From: Tetraselmis striata
Lineage: Eukaryota; Chlorophyta; Chlorodendrophyceae; Chlorodendrales; Chlorodendraceae
Assembly: GCA_006384855.1 (NCBI GenBank)
Contig: VCJN01002453.1
Coordinates: 62,001-126,000, forward strand
Direction: 5' to 3'
DNA: 64,000 bases
Positions within the stretch are counted from its first letter, which is position 1. The number at the start of each line of letters is the position of its first letter. The notes under the pieces were generated by a model. It saw only the letters and a program-made list of their open reading frames with translations, had not been told where the DNA came from and did not search any database. Positions 1-11,340 of the stretch are shown in pieces. Made by a program: the position numbers and the translations under genes.

Positions 1-159
1 CCGTCCGATCCTTAACCGGCTATTGTACTGCCGTCGATTAAATCCGTGAGCCAAGATCCCACATTTGTTCAATGGCAACCGTGAGATCGTTGCAGTGACT
101 CATCGTCACTACCAAAACCGTCGATGCTACATGTATCCCACGGTGGTTGTTTCTCGGTT

Positions 160-365
160 CATTATTGGTGCACCAGTCGTTGATTCAATTACGCGGCTAA
201 ATATTGGTGCATCGATTAAATCTAGGGTTAAACATCGGTGCACCAGTAAATTCCACCACCTAAATATCGGTGCACTAGTACATCCCACCACCTAAATATC
301 GGTGCACAGCAAATGCCACCACCTAAATACCAATGCACCAGTAAATTCCTGGCCTAAATATTGAT
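160..365. repeat. short tandem repeat array, unit about 34 bp
   Basis: About six imperfect copies of a roughly 34-bp unit built on CACCTAAATATCGGTGCACC followed by AGTAAATTCCAC-like sequence run head to tail. Copies diverge from each other and spacers are not unique, so this is a decayed minisatellite and not a CRISPR array. No reading frame of interest crosses it. Confidence 0.8.
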
Positions 366-921
366 TCGCGGTGCGATTCATGATCTGCCTGGTGCACCAA
401 GTTTTGATCTTTTATCAATTCTTGATGCGGAGCCTTATAAATGAGGAGTCGGCGTGGCCAGGCGGGAGGGGCGAGGGTCGGCCAACTGCGCAGCGCTGGC
501 ATGGCTGGGTCCGAGGCAAGCACCTGCACCAGGCAAGGCGTGGAGGGCAGCGTCGGCGGGCGGCTGCGCGCTAGCGGCCTGCGGGGACGGCGGCGGCGAG
601 CAACGGCGGCAGCAGCGACTACACCGTTGGAAGCGCTAAGGGTCCGAGGGCGCAGGCGGTGGGCGCGAGGTCGATCGCGGCGGCGTGAGAGATTAGGAGT
701 GACGACCAACGGGCAGGTATCGGTATTGGTAGCTTGCTGGTGAGGTAACATGAGCCCGGTCATTACCGCAGTGTGGATGATGTACACGTGTGCACTCGTA
801 CACAATTAATCATACGAGGGCGCACGGTCCCGCGTACATAGGGCGCGTGCACGCGGTCGCCGCTCGCACGAGGTTTTGGTACGCCCCGTGGCGTACCAAA
901 GACCCCCCCGGGCATGAAAAG
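366..921. other. GC-rich non-coding stretch
   Basis: Overlapping frames on both strands are rich in Arg, Ala and Gly, as expected from GC-rich DNA, and none shows a recognisable domain. I see no gene here. Confidence 0.5.
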
Positions 922-1037
922 GCTCTACTATGGCAAGCCTCGTATAACCTCACCGACATTCGTAAACACAAAGTACTTTCGATGTACTTCAATAGGACTA
1001 TCCACATGCTCCGGCAGTTTGGGTATCAGCGTTCTAA
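922..1037 (+). repeat. left arm of outer inverted repeat (MITE-like)
   Basis: This stretch matches the reverse complement of 16101-16214 along most of its length (core TGGCAAGCCTCGTATAACC, then CACCGACATTCGTAAACA, ending near GGTATCAGCG). If the YR element between the arms is removed, the two arms would belong to one small element of about 350 bp with terminal inverted repeats of about 115 bp. Target duplications at the outer ends were not resolved. Confidence 0.75.
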
Positions 1038-1054
1038 TAATCTGCTGAGCCCAA

Positions 1055-1393
1055 CATTTCAAAGCTGAGTTTGGTATTGCCAAAAAGGCCGCGCATGCTA
1101 TTTTACACGGCCAGGAGCCGATATTGGCAGGGAGGTAAAGTGAAAGCGTGGAGGGAAAAAAAAAACGGAGTCAGGGAGGGCGCTGCGTGGAACGCAGCGA
1201 AAACTGGAAGATGGCAGGCTCAGCTGATATGGCTGCTTTTATGTCTACTCGTGCTGCACCCAAAAAGGGCGCGCAACGACAGGTGCCTAGTTCCCGTACC
1301 ACTGAGCAGCACTTGTAGTTGAAAAGCGGTTAGGTCAAGGGAGGAAACCCCATAAACGATTCAGATCATTTCAAAGTTGAGTCTGGTTTTGCC
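1055..1393 (-). repeat. 3' split direct repeat block B2-A2-B1 of the YR element
   Basis: A 27-bp motif beginning CATTTCAAAG on the plus strand occurs at 1367-1393 (B1) and again at 1055-1081 (B2) in the same orientation, with three mismatches. The 285 bp between them (A2) reappear in part (1181-1368) as A1 at the other end of the element. This A1...B1-A2-B2 order defines split direct repeats. The homologous block in the second copy is 48124-48441. Confidence 0.8.
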
Positions 1394-2794
1394 AGTCATG
1401 AGCGAACGGAGAGAGCGGTGAATTGACGGCGAAGACAGGTCATGAAGGAGGCACCGGTAAGCCCACCGTTGCGGAGTCATGTTGGACTTGGAAGTGGCGG
1501 AGGGGGTCGATGTAGCCAAAGAAGAACCATGCGCCAAGTGAAGGAAGAACGTTGGGGTCGATGTAGTCCAGAACGACGTCAGAGTTCGTGGCCCAGCCGC
1601 CTTGGTAGCGAATGTGGGACAATGGTACTCCGATGGCGTTGGCGGCAGACGCTGCTCCCTTGCGAAGGCTGTGTTAGGTCCAGGAAGTGCCGGCGGGAGG
1701 GGCAGCACAACCAACCCGACATTGTAGCGGCGGTCCAAGTTTTGACGGCTCGCTTGGGTTGACCGCCCAAAGTTTGTTTCAGCCAAGGCAACAGTAATCA
1801 GGGGGACAAACTGTACGTTGTCGATGAAGGGGTGCAGGAGACGTGCAACTCGGGGATATTCTGACACCGGCAGGAGAAGCACGCGCAGGTCGTCGGGTCC
1901 CCGTCGGCCAGCGCGGCCTTTCTTGCATGCGGTACACCTGCTGACTTGCAGGGTAATGTTGTAATCGTCGACATGCACATCCCGCACTCGGCAGGAGACG
2001 CCAGTAAGTCCCATGCATGGCAAAGAACATGAAGTTGACAACCAAGGCCACGAGGGCTCGGAAGTCGTGGTGGTACTCTGGGTAAGGAGCAGACACAATC
2101 AACTCGGCTCTCTCGACGAAGCTGTAAGCTACATCAACATGCAGAGGAACTCGCAAAGGGGCGGCTTCCCGACGGCGCTGCCGCAGCATCAGCCCACGCC
2201 TAGCTGCAGTAAGGTATAGGCTGTCCTTGGCGATTATGTCGAGGTTGTGCAGCTCGAAGAACGTGTTGATTGCAGACAGGTAGGGTTGCAGTGACTTAGC
2301 TCCAATGTGCCCTCGCTCATATCACCAATCCAGGCAACGTACCGGACGACAGTAGCAGTGGTCGCCTCCATCGGGCTGATGTTCTCAGAGTCGTGGCGGA
2401 ACTCCGCGAACTGAGACAATCTGCCGGCGTAGCTCTTGAGTGTCTGAGCGGTGAGGGAGCTGGAGAGCAGGTCGAGCGTCCGCTGCCCTAACTCATCTGA
2501 GCCGAAAAAGCATCATGCAGTCGAGATCGCAGTGAAGCAGCCCAGGGAGCGACAGCTTCGGGCTCGTCAATTACGTAAGTGCGTCGTTTTACCGACAGAG
2601 TGCCAGGAGGGCGACTAATGTTTGCAAAGTACTCGGCAACAGCGGTTAGGTTCCCGGCGGTTGGCCGGTAGTTGCTGGACGGGTTTGCAGTAGCACCAGT
2701 ACGGGTTTGCGGGGCTAGGTTCAGGTAAGAGGGCCGTCCCGCGCGCCCGCCTTCGCGCTCGTAGCGCATGTCACGCGCGTAGCGTACACGCGCG
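1361..2794 (-). pseudogene. tyrosine recombinase region of the YR element (fossil)
   Basis: Minus-strand frames here match the plus-strand frames at 47033-48150 of the second copy. Shared blocks include LTARRG-like, AAPLRVPL and, near the C-terminus, the GVPLSHI...QGGW segment followed by TNSD and a YID motif. This is the C-terminal signature of DIRS/Crypton-type tyrosine recombinases (the HxxR neighbourhood, then GGW, then the tyrosine). The region is broken and is treated as a fossil. Its 5' part is separated from the rest of the element by the insertion starting at 2795. Confidence 0.7.
2786..2794. repeat. 9-bp target site duplication, left copy
   Basis: ACACGCGCG here is repeated exactly at 6198-6206. 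The matching site in the second YR copy (about 47010-47020) is present once and uninterrupted, which supports an insertion between the two copies. Confidence 0.75.
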
Positions 2795-2997
2795 GAACTT
2801 CTCACTTTCCAGCCGGCCCTTCACACCGGGCGAAGTACTACGTATGTACTAAATCCGGGCGAGCCGGGCGCGGCTACTGATACTGGTAGCGTGATCCTCC
2901 TGTGACGACCGGACGACCCACCACCATGCCAAGTGACGGCCTGCCCCCGAGCGGCGCGAAGATCATGCCTTCCAAGAGGACACCACAACAACCATCA

Positions 2998-4878
2998 TGA
3001 AAACAGACAACCCTGAGAAGCAACAGGACGCCGGGGTCGGCACCTTCCTGGCCGTTCTCCGAGGCGGCAGAGTGCAACAACCAGCGATCCGAACGGTCGC
3101 CATCGCAAAAATTTCGCGGGCACCCAACTCCCACCGGCCACCCGCCGCCACATATACGCGTGCTGCAACGCCCATCTCACCTGCTCCTGACCGGCCGGTA
3201 CGGACGACGCCCCCCATGTGGCCCTACTGCTCGGCGATCTGGTGGCCCATCACCAAGCCATGGACGAGGAGTCGCGCAGCCGGACTGTGACGAACCTGAT
3301 CCGCACCCTCAGCCCCAAAATCGGCGTTCAATTCCTGCAAACAGACGTCAGGGTGGTGACCCGCCGCCCCCCCAAGCAAGCCGCCGCCGACACCGCTAAG
3401 CCGATTGGCACTAGGCTCCCCACCACCACAGGGTCAGTCATCCTGCGACTTGCCCGCAGAGACATAGCCGAGAGCGTTCTACATACCCAATGGACAGGAG
3501 AAGGCACAGCGATCCTCGACCGCCAGGGGCGCCGCTGCTCCACCCGCCTGCTCGGAGCACCACACCTCGACGACATCGAACGCCCGGTACACCAGGTGTG
3601 GCTTCGCTCCCCTTCGTTCAGAGGCCTCACGGAGGCCGACATGTGGCTGCGCATGGGGGAGGGCCTTCTCCCAGCGTACGACCAACCCCAGCCATGCGAA
3701 GCGGCGGCAGACCAACCGGCGGCGCCACCGGCAGACGTCCTGGCACTCGCCGGAGTGAGAGCATGGGCCGAGTACGAGGCCGACACAGACGCAGACGACG
3801 CCGTCATCTGCCCCCCCGACCCGCACACTACTGGCTCCCCTGGAAGTCCGAGAGATATGGAAAGCCCGCCGCTCGGCAGACTCGGTGCGCCTCGAACTCC
3901 TCGATCACGAAGCGGCGCGTCTACTACATGATGTGTGCCGCGACGCGGCACTGGCGCTGCGGTTTGGCGACCAGTCGCAGGGCCGAGCAGTGATCCAAGT
4001 CACAGTCGAACACAGCGAGGACCGAGAGGACCAGCCCACCACCCCGCTCCCAAGAGTACTGCCCCCGGCGCTGTCCAAACAGTTCTTCCGATGCGCGTTG
4101 ACGGCCAAGGCGATCTGCACCGGCCCCCTGGCCAACCTGGAGCTGCCGACGGTGGAGCAGCTAGCGGAGGCCATCGCAGCCACCATCTATCAGCCAGCGC
4201 ACCAACACACCCCCGGAGCTGCACCACGCACAATGGCTGACAGACACCAGGACAGTTGCTGGCGTCGAGATGCACCACTACCACACCGAGCCGACACTGC
4301 TGCGCGTGGGGGACAACAACCTCTGCGCCATCTCTCTCTGCAAAGAAGACGAGGAGTTCGCGGACACCCTGCGCCTGGCACTAGCCCTCACCTCACCTGT
4401 CGCACTACTGCGGGCGATACGCCTCCGCTGGATCGTCATCTACCTCACGGAGTCCGAGTTCGACCCCTCGGAGCTGCTTATCCACCCCTTCAGCCAGACA
4501 ATCCGCGAGGCGGGAGATATGGGTGGCAACACTGGCCACAACTTGATCCGACGCGCTGCGATAGGCATCGTAAGAAGGCCCGGAAGACCGCCCCATAGTC
4601 CCTCGCCCTACGAGCCACCCGACGCCCAATCTACACCCTCACCCTGCAGCTGACCGCCCACCACCACCACATCATTGGTGGCACCCGCGGCACCGACAGA
4701 ACTGAGCAGTGGCGCAAGACAGTGTCGACAGCGTGCGGGAAGATCAAGGCCGCGCCGGCTCCGACACAAGCCGAGAGGCGCCCTGCCTACACATCACCAG
4801 CCCCGTCACCGGCAGGCCCAATCGCACTACCTCTTCCAGCGACCCCAGCAGCCCAGACCGCACCCCTGGTCCGCGACG

Positions 4879-4911
<33 letters not shown>

Positions 4912-5619
4912 AGGGTTCGAGCACGTCCCACCGAGGCGCGTAGCGGATGCGGACGCAGTGGCAGCCATCGACCAGCGAGGAGCTGCAACGGAGCGAGCCC
5001 CTGGAGCAGCCCCCCAGCCCCTGCGCCTACAGCCACATCCCCAGCGGCCACTGCCACGCCTGGAGCACATGCAGACGAGGAGGAGGAGCTTGACCTCAAC
5101 TACGTGGAGATGGACAGCGCCATGGAGGTGGACACCACCCAGGGTGAGGCAGCGGAGACACTTGTCGCGGCTGTCATGTCCCTTGATTCCCCCCAGCGCT
5201 CAACAGTGCAACGCACATTCCGGGAGGGCACACCCAGTGGCACCACAGAGAGACTGGCAGAACTACACCACCTCACCACCGCAGCCAAGGAGCTGCTCGC
5301 ACAGTCCTCCCCAGCCAGCCAACCCGCAATAGCAGCAGAACTGGCCAGCCACGCAGCGGAGACACACCAGCTGCTCAACCCACAGCGCCTCTCCATCCAG
5401 CTGGAGCACCACCCCAGCCAGCCCACCCCAGGAAGCAAGGGCAAGACAGCCACAGCAGTTAAACGTAAGAAGAAGCAGCCCAGGGGCCGCAGCCGCTCAG
5501 ACGGCGCCACCCGCAATCGCAGCAGGAGCAAGCCACGCCTCTCTGGCACAAGCGGCTCAGACAACGAGTGGGAAACAGACGACGATGCAGACCAACCGTC
5601 CAGCAGCTCACACCAGTAA
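2998..5619 (+). pseudogene. ORF1-like coding region of the 2.8-6.2 kb insertion element
   Basis: Plus-strand open stretches follow one another through this interval (3218-3931, 3885-4598, 4270-4653, 4675-5619) in shifting frames, so the ORF is interrupted. The N-terminal part (from 3218) is mixed alpha/beta-looking with SVILRLARRD and HQVWLRSPSF-type segments. The middle has a proline run encoded by a 33-nt C tract at 4879-4911, a plausible site of slippage. The C-terminal part is acidic (DEEEELDLNYVEMD), then Ala/Gln/Ser-rich, and ends in a basic Arg/Ser tail with KRKKKQPRGRSRS. This resembles nucleic-acid-binding ORF1 proteins in general composition only. I do not recognise a named domain. 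Confidence 0.45.
4879..4911. repeat. 33-nt poly-C tract
   Basis: The longest homopolymer in the window, in frame with a proline-rich stretch of the ORF1-like region. Frames differ on its two sides. Confidence 0.95.
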
Positions 5620-6197
5620 GCTGCCGAGCGAGCCAATGCAGCAACAACCCAGCCAGCTGACTCAAGAACACCGCCCATCACCAACCCTGTGCCCGGTGCA
5701 GATCACACACCAATACACACCTGGAAATCACCACACACCCCGAGCACACAGTCTGCTTCCCACCACCACCACAAGCAACACCCACCCAATTCCATGTTGG
5801 AGGGAATCGCAGCCCCCACCAATCATATTAGCCGGCTCAGCGGTGCAGAAATACTGAGCACCACATAATACATAGCTATTCCAGTCAGCCCCCTTCCCCC
5901 ATTATACCTTGGTAGCTGTAGGCGGGACGCTTCCGCTGCCTAAGCTTGCATGCTGAGCTTTGGATGGGATAGGCTTGACTTAGGTAGGGACAGCAGGGGG
6001 CGCTGCTGTCTTAGCTATAGCCCACTGGAAGGAGGAGGGGCTAGGAAACATTGGAGGATGGCCGGTAGATTGAACTGTGATAACACTTCGTGTTCCCCAT
6101 TGTGGTTAGAGATAGCAGGTCTTGAGAACAACTCAGTCTGAGCGAGCGGATGCAACAGACTAGACGTTGTAACTAATTTCAAGTTCAATTTCAATTG

Positions 6198-6206
6198 ACA
6201 CGCGCG
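6198..6206. repeat. 9-bp target site duplication, right copy
   Basis: ACACGCGCG, identical to 2786-2794. The 36 nt that follow (to 6241) are YR-element sequence between the two insertions. Confidence 0.75.
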
Positions 6207-6231
6207 AAGCTTGGTCGTTGCGAACCAGTTG

Positions 6232-6241
6232 TAACACGCAG
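6232..6241. repeat. 10-bp target site duplication of the Mutator-like element, left copy
   Basis: TAACACGCAG is repeated exactly at 14545-14554. The second YR copy has a single related site near 46970, so these bases flank a later insertion. Confidence 0.85.
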
Positions 6242-6303
6242 GGTACAGGGGGCAATATCGAGTCAAAATGGGCACATTTACGGACTCGAAAATGTGCCCC
6301 CAC
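6242..6303 (+). repeat. left terminal inverted repeat of the MULE
   Basis: Begins GGTACAGGGGGCAATATCGAG and continues through a stretch that pairs with the reverse complement of 14484-14544, with a few mismatches and small gaps. Confidence 0.8.
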
Positions 6304-6532
6304 GTGATCGCTTAGGCTGGGATATGTACCCACTTTTTGGGTGCATTTTAGGTGCAATCTATAACTATACGAGAGTACTAACAACGTTAATTCGCCGTGT
6401 CCTCTTCGCGCCCTCTGCAGCGTAAAGTACTACCCGCCTCAAGCTAGGTGGCGGCGCTCTTTTGCGCCCCGTGGTGACTCACCCCGTTGGAGATTTCACT
6501 CCTCGCCCCACTCTCGAGTCCACACCACTGCA

Positions 6533-9110
6533 ATGCACTCCACTCTCCTTGACATACTTCTATTGCCGTCAGGGCCGACCGTTCTTCTGCCCCGCTCGCA
6601 GGCCAGCGAAGCCTTTCGCCAGGCCCAAGAGCAAATTCAGCCTTACATCTTCTTCCTAGACAGTTTGCCCCTTCAACCGGATCACAGAGACAAGCTTTTC
6701 AAAGAGGGTGTGAATGCCGTTGCTGGACAGTTGCTACATGGGCTCGCCCCTTCTCCGTGTCTGCCTTCGGAGGTAGGTGGACCGTTGTACACCGCGCCTC
6801 CATGTGGTACAGGTCCGGAACGGGCCGGTACCGGCCCGCGGAGCCAGTAAAGCAAGCGCCCAACACCCTCGCCAAGCTCCCGCGAGCGGGGGAGCGCTTC
6901 TTGTCAAGGGGCGGAAAAGCGTGTGAGATTCGACTGGAGGAAGGTTGGCGATGCAACCTTTCTCACAAGGCAAGCCGCGGTGAAGGAGTTGACTTGGATG
7001 ATGGACGAATGGAGGCACCAATATACCAGCAAGGGCGCGTATGTGCGCGCTCCTCACTCGTGTTGTCTGAAGCACAGGCATATTGTACCAGCATCTTGGC
7101 ATGTTCCAAGATTGTATTCACTACCAAGGCTTGGCTATCGGCCGGTGTATAACTGCGCCCCCCACGTTAATTTCCCCGTGCATCTCCGCATCTGTCATGA
7201 TCCGGTGAGCAAGCGTTGGGAGATGCAGCGGGACCACCGCCTCCACTCGCAGCAGGACGTTGACGTCGTCGTGGACGGCAAAGTTCGCATTCCTCAGCGA
7301 GTTAAAGCCCAGATGAAGGAGCACATCGACGACGCGCCAATGCGACTTTTGGAGAAACTTAACAAAGAAGATAGGAAGATTGCGGACGCGAGGGCGTGGC
7401 GAGTGGCGTTTAAAGCCTGGAAATAAAAGAGCCTCACCCGCGCAAAGAAGGGGCCCCGGGCCTACGAGTCTGTTGCCGGTCTCAGAGATTGGGCTCGTCG
7501 CAACGAGATGCCACCTCTGAACTCCGGTGACAGCGACGCGCCGTTGGAAGACGACAAGTTGGTTGTCCTACAGTTCAGCGAAGAGGCCAAAGGAGTGGTG
7601 TTCACAACGATGGGCCTTTTTCGGACCCTTGCGCCTCGCCGAAACGGGAAGTCTCCCACTCTGCCTCGTCACGGACGGCACGCACAAGATTCGCTACGGC
7701 AAGTGGGTCCTAGGCACCCACTCAATCGAGTATGACATGGAGAAGTACGACCTCGCTCACAGCTTCCGCCCAATCTCGTTCTGCTTCGCGCAAGAGGAGG
7801 ATGGGGCAACGATGACCCGCCTGTTCCAGACGACGATGGACACGCACAAGATGTTGTATGGCAGTTCGCCCAACGTGCGCGGGCTCTTGAGCGACAAAGG
7901 GGGCGGAATTCGCGTCGCCAAACGAAACGTTTTCCCTACTGCGAGGGTGCGCCCCCCCCCCCCCCTCTCCCCCCGTTTGGCGCTTCTCGGTGGAATCTCG
8001 TGACAATAGGTACGAATCTCCCCCGCTCAGGCGGTCACGCTGTGCATCTCTTGCAGACCATTGGGTGTTGGATACATGTCCTTCATAAGTTCCAGTTCAA
8101 GAAGGGCACGACGAGCGTCAACGGTCGACGTGTCCAGGTATGCCGAGGGGAGCACGAGTGGAAGGTGTGCGAATTGTGTGTGAAGGTGATTCATTCTTGC
8201 CGCTCCGAGGAACAGGCACATGCAGTTGGGACCAAGTTGTGATGGCCAGGTCAGCCCCCGGCCCAGTCGCCCGGTGGTTCGAGGACAATTATTTGGGCGC
8301 CAACCTCGACTGGTGGTCGAGCGCCTCCACCTTCGTGGGAGTTCCCGCCAGGAATAACAGCATGGAGGGGTGGCACAATGCTGCCAAGAACGCCTTGCCA
8401 ACAAAGGGATTGCGCAGCCCCACCGACTCCCTAATGGAGAAGCACTTCCCAAAGTGGCTGGAGGACGAGACGTACAAGCCCGGCAGCAAGTCTATCAACC
8501 CTGCCTTCCGCATGGAGCTCTCGACGGACGTCTACTTCGCGGTTGACTATCTGCAGGCAGCGGGAAGCCATAGGGAGGTCGACGAGGCGTTGTATGTCGT
8601 GGGCGACCCCTTCAAGGTTGGCATTCGTAGCGTCACTAGACAGCGGTGCTGAAGTACCGCAACAGCTTGGCCGGAAATGTGGGAAGCAGACCGCGATGGA
8701 CGATTCAGGCGATTGAGCGGGACTTCCTCTTCCTGAATCGAGTGACCCTTCGAAACGGCCAGCCAAGATGCGACTGCGAGCGCTTCTGGCTGTACGGCAT
8801 CTGCTCCCACCAGCTTCTGTGGGGTGCCCTACGAGACCCTACGGAGAAGATGCGACTCGAGAGGCTGGCAGGCGACATGAGCGACCGTCTAGGCAGGCAT
8901 CGGCCTCGCGGTCCTACTGGGGCTATAGTGCGGCAGCCCCAAGACGGCGGGAACGCGTCGCAACGCCGTCGCGGAAACGCCGTGCCGCAGCGCGGGAATC
9001 TCCGGGCGGCAACGGGTACGGGGGCTCCATCTCCTTCCGCCTCCCCGGCCGCGGGCGGCAGTGGACGCAAGGCGAGGCGTAAATCAAGTAAAAGTGCCCG
9101 CAGATCGTAA
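6533..9110 (+). pseudogene. MULE transposase (FLYWCH/WRKY-like zinc finger, DDE core, SWIM finger)
   Basis: A first coding block at 6533-6771 ends at a plausible GTAGGT donor, and coding resumes near 6915. The 6923-7426 frame carries a C...C...HxH cluster (YNC, RICHD, DHRLHS) like the WRKY/FLYWCH fingers of Mutator transposases. An in-frame TAA at 7424-7426 interrupts it, and the frame changes near 7630. The DDE core follows: VTDGTHKI (first Asp), SFCFAQEED then LLSDKGGGI (second Asp), and NNSMEGWHN (Glu) at about 8350-8375. The C-terminus has PRCDCERFWLYGICSHQ, a CxCx7CxH SWIM finger (about 8765-8815), then an Arg/Ser-rich tail. Frame changes, one within the 14-nt C tract near 7952-7965, suggest a decayed copy, although introns could explain some of them. 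Confidence 0.75.
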
Positions 9111-9753
9111 TAGTATGGCTTTTGTAAAAGGCGTAAGATTGTAATGGCACTCCGCGCTCCGACGTGCGACTCATCATTGTGCGAGGAGAATTCGCAGACG
9201 GTAAAACGTATAAAATCTCTTGACACTATGTGACAATAACGCTTCACTTTGAAGCTGGTTATACCACAGAGGCTATATTTTTTTGTTTGCCTCCCCAGTG
9301 TCTCCAATAACAACGATGTCGTATTAGGCGTTTCCATAGGTCAAAACATTTTATCCGGATATGCACTGGGACGATGGGACTATACGCTAGAGACAGGCAG
9401 ATGCAACACTATTTGGCTGTGAGATCGAACCCAGACCAGCAGTGGTGAGCATCTTCTCAGCAAACCAGATGGCTAAGCTGCTACATATCTCTGCTGAACC
9501 AGTTAAAAGTTCAGAGGCAGCATCAATTTTTAAAGCCACTCTGAAAGAAGACTATTAGTACCCAGACAACACAAAGAAAGTCAGATGATCTGCAGGTACA
9601 TACTGATTTTGGCGAACAATATGATGAAAACGGCTGCCCCGGCCGCGGCGCGTTGGCGCCCCGCTGCCCCGGGCGCAATAAGAAAGGAAATGCGGTTTGT
9701 GAAATTGACGGACGAGAGACGATTAAACTCTAATCTGCTGTCGAAAACAGTTT
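9111..9753. other. AT-richer spacer between the two MULE gene sets
   Basis: No supported gene. The base composition is lower in GC than in the flanking coding regions. It probably holds the converging 3' UTRs of the plus-strand transposase and the minus-strand genes. A short GC island at 9634-9680 has no recognisable function. Confidence 0.5.
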
Positions 9754-9769
9754 CTAATGATCGTCGATT

Positions 9770-10400
9770 ATGACTAATGTTGATTCCCCTGTCACGGACC
9801 ATACACGAACCCACGTTGCTTGGCGAGGTGCTCCGAGAGATGCGCTGTTAAAGTCGCCGAATCTCTTCCGACGACCAACCACAAGGCGCGTTTGTTGGTG
9901 TCGGAGTTTCTTGGGTGCTTCGACGCGATGTATGATAAGTACACGACCCGCTGTCAACAGACTGTCGAGGTAGTCCATTCGCGGGAGGGGGCCTTGCGTC
10001 AAGTAGGTGCTCGGAATTTGCACGAAGCAAATATCCGCATTGGAGGCCACCAGCAGCGGTAGGAGGAAGTCCAAGTGAGTGAACCAAGGCGACGTCATGA
10101 CGACAAAGGGCTCGTTGCACATGGCAGTGGCCTTGTCGTGTGTTTCGGCGACAAAGCGTCGGCGACGAAGTGGGACACGCGAGACGGGTTGATGTCACTC
10201 AATATCACCCTCCTGGCCCGAACAGATCGTGTGCCGTACCGGCGAAGCCGCTGCAGGGATCCCACACGAAGACCTGTCGTAAGGTCTTTACGCAGGCCGT
10301 CAAGCAGTGATACTCCCACGCACGGAGATGTGTAGATGCACGGTGGGTTGTTGCCCAACATCTTGCGGTAAGGAGCGTGCCCGCGTTTCAGCGTGTGCTC
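9770..10400 (-). pseudogene. SAM-dependent DNA-methyltransferase-like region carried by the MULE
   Basis: Reading leftwards on the minus strand, three blocks appear in the order and spacing of a class I methyltransferase. The first, VWDPCSGFAGTA, resembles motif I, the SAM-binding DPxxGxG type. The second, ILSDINPSRVSHFVADAL, is the acidic motif II region. The third, PFVVMTSPWF, resembles catalytic motif IV of the (D/N/S)PP(Y/F/W) kind with one proline changed, followed by an aliphatic stretch and VQIPSTYL. They lie in different frames, so the region is broken or spliced. Base-modifying methyltransferases occur in some other eukaryotic mobile elements (for example DIRS). Which base it would have acted on is unknown. 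Most of the assignment rests on motif order. Confidence 0.5.
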
Positions 10401-10701
10401 CGACCACGCGCGAGGCATCCCCGCAGTCAAGCGAGCTGCGTACGTTGACAGCGTACCACCAATCTCCGGCAAAATCCGGCGCAACAGCCTGTTTGAAAGG
10501 TTCCACCACGCACGAAAGTCGGGTACGGAAAGCGTCTCGTGGTTACAAGAGGTCGGAGCGATATTACACGGGTTTGTACGCGAGAGATGCGGGCGTTCAC
10601 CTGCCCCCACTGCGGAGATGCGGGTAAATAAATCCCATCCCTCTCGGTTAATTCTCTCCACCCTCCGCATCTCTTGCTCGTCAGTCTTGCCTGCGGTGGC
10701 C

Positions 10702-11280
10702 TCAACCACCGCTTGCTTTGACGTCCTCGAGGATGTAGTCGTCGTCCCCAATGTGGGCCTCCGGGCTCCAGTGCCGCATCCCTTTCGCCGCCGCCATGGT
10801 TTTCGCTGTCTCGTGCATGCGACAGTAGGCCTCGTCCTTGTGGTCGACTTCAGGCAGGAAGGCAGCCAGGCCGGGGACGTGGTAGGGCAGAATTCGCCAC
10901 TCCGGTCCTAGCATCATGGCGCATGTGTTGGAGTGCAAGCTCAGGAAGATGCGGAAGCAAGGGCTGACACCCGCAACTTCCTTGCATCTCGGGCATCTTG
11001 TTGCGAACGCAGGGTTGACGCCTCCCTTGGGTGGGCTGGCGTGGACATCTTGTGCAGCCAAGAGAAAAGCAAGACCAGGGCGCGAGTATGTCGCAACGTC
11101 CTCGTTTCCATCGCAGACGTTCATGCGGTACCGGTCGTCCGCGACGCCGAGGGGAACGAGAGATTTGCTCTGCGCGAGGCGCCCTGTGTAGAGATTCCGA
11201 ACCTTCCGGAGCTCGGCAAGGACCTCCGTCCGATTCTGCTCCAGCCACGGCACGACGCCAAGCGACGAGGCTGCAGCCAC
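10702..11280 (-). CDS. MULE-borne hypothetical protein with a CPRC zinc-knuckle-like motif
   Basis: A 192-residue open frame on the minus strand with balanced composition. It contains ATRCPRCKEVAG, then FLSLHSNTCAMM, so two CxxC/HxxxxC-like clusters could bind zinc. It ends in an acidic stretch with GDDDYILEDV. It lies directly upstream of the methyltransferase-like blocks and downstream of the 417-codon frame, so it may be the N-terminal part of a larger methyltransferase-like protein split by introns or frame changes. No family was recognised. Confidence 0.45.
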   Translation of the reverse strand: MAAASSLGVVPWLEQNRTEVLAELRKVRNLYTGRLAQSKSLVPLGVADDRYRMNVCDGNEDVATYSRPGLAFLLAAQDVHASPPKGGVNPAFATRCPRCKEVAGVSPCFRIFLSLHSNTCAMMLGPEWRILPYHVPGLAAFLPEVDHKDEAYCRMHETAKTMAAAKGMRHWSPEAHIGDDDYILEDVKASGG

Positions 11281-11340
11281 TTCCCAAGCGGAGATGTAGT
11301 GAGAGTCACACGCGAGGGTGAGATTACACCCTACTGGTGT

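Larger units (their letters stand above)
2795..6197 (+). mobile_element. ORF1-only insertion element, probably non-LTR retrotransposon derived
   Basis: This 3.4-kb segment sits inside the YR element and is flanked by the exact 9-bp duplication ACACGCGCG. Its two ends are not inverted repeats of each other. Its right end is a degenerate run of TTCAA units (TTTCAAGTTCAATTTCAATTG), the kind of short-repeat tail left by target-primed reverse transcription. The interior holds one long low-complexity coding region and a roughly 580-bp AT-richer 3' part. No reverse transcriptase or endonuclease motif was seen, so it would depend on a partner. A deleted LINE or an unknown class are alternatives. Confidence 0.55.

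Noticed and set aside
160-365. Possible CRISPR-like array
   Set aside because: Units run directly into each other without unique spacers, diverge from one another, and the genome is eukaryotic.
8000-8242. Independent small gene inside the MULE
   Set aside because: It is part of the transposase coding region in a shifted frame, lying between the second Asp block and the Glu block.
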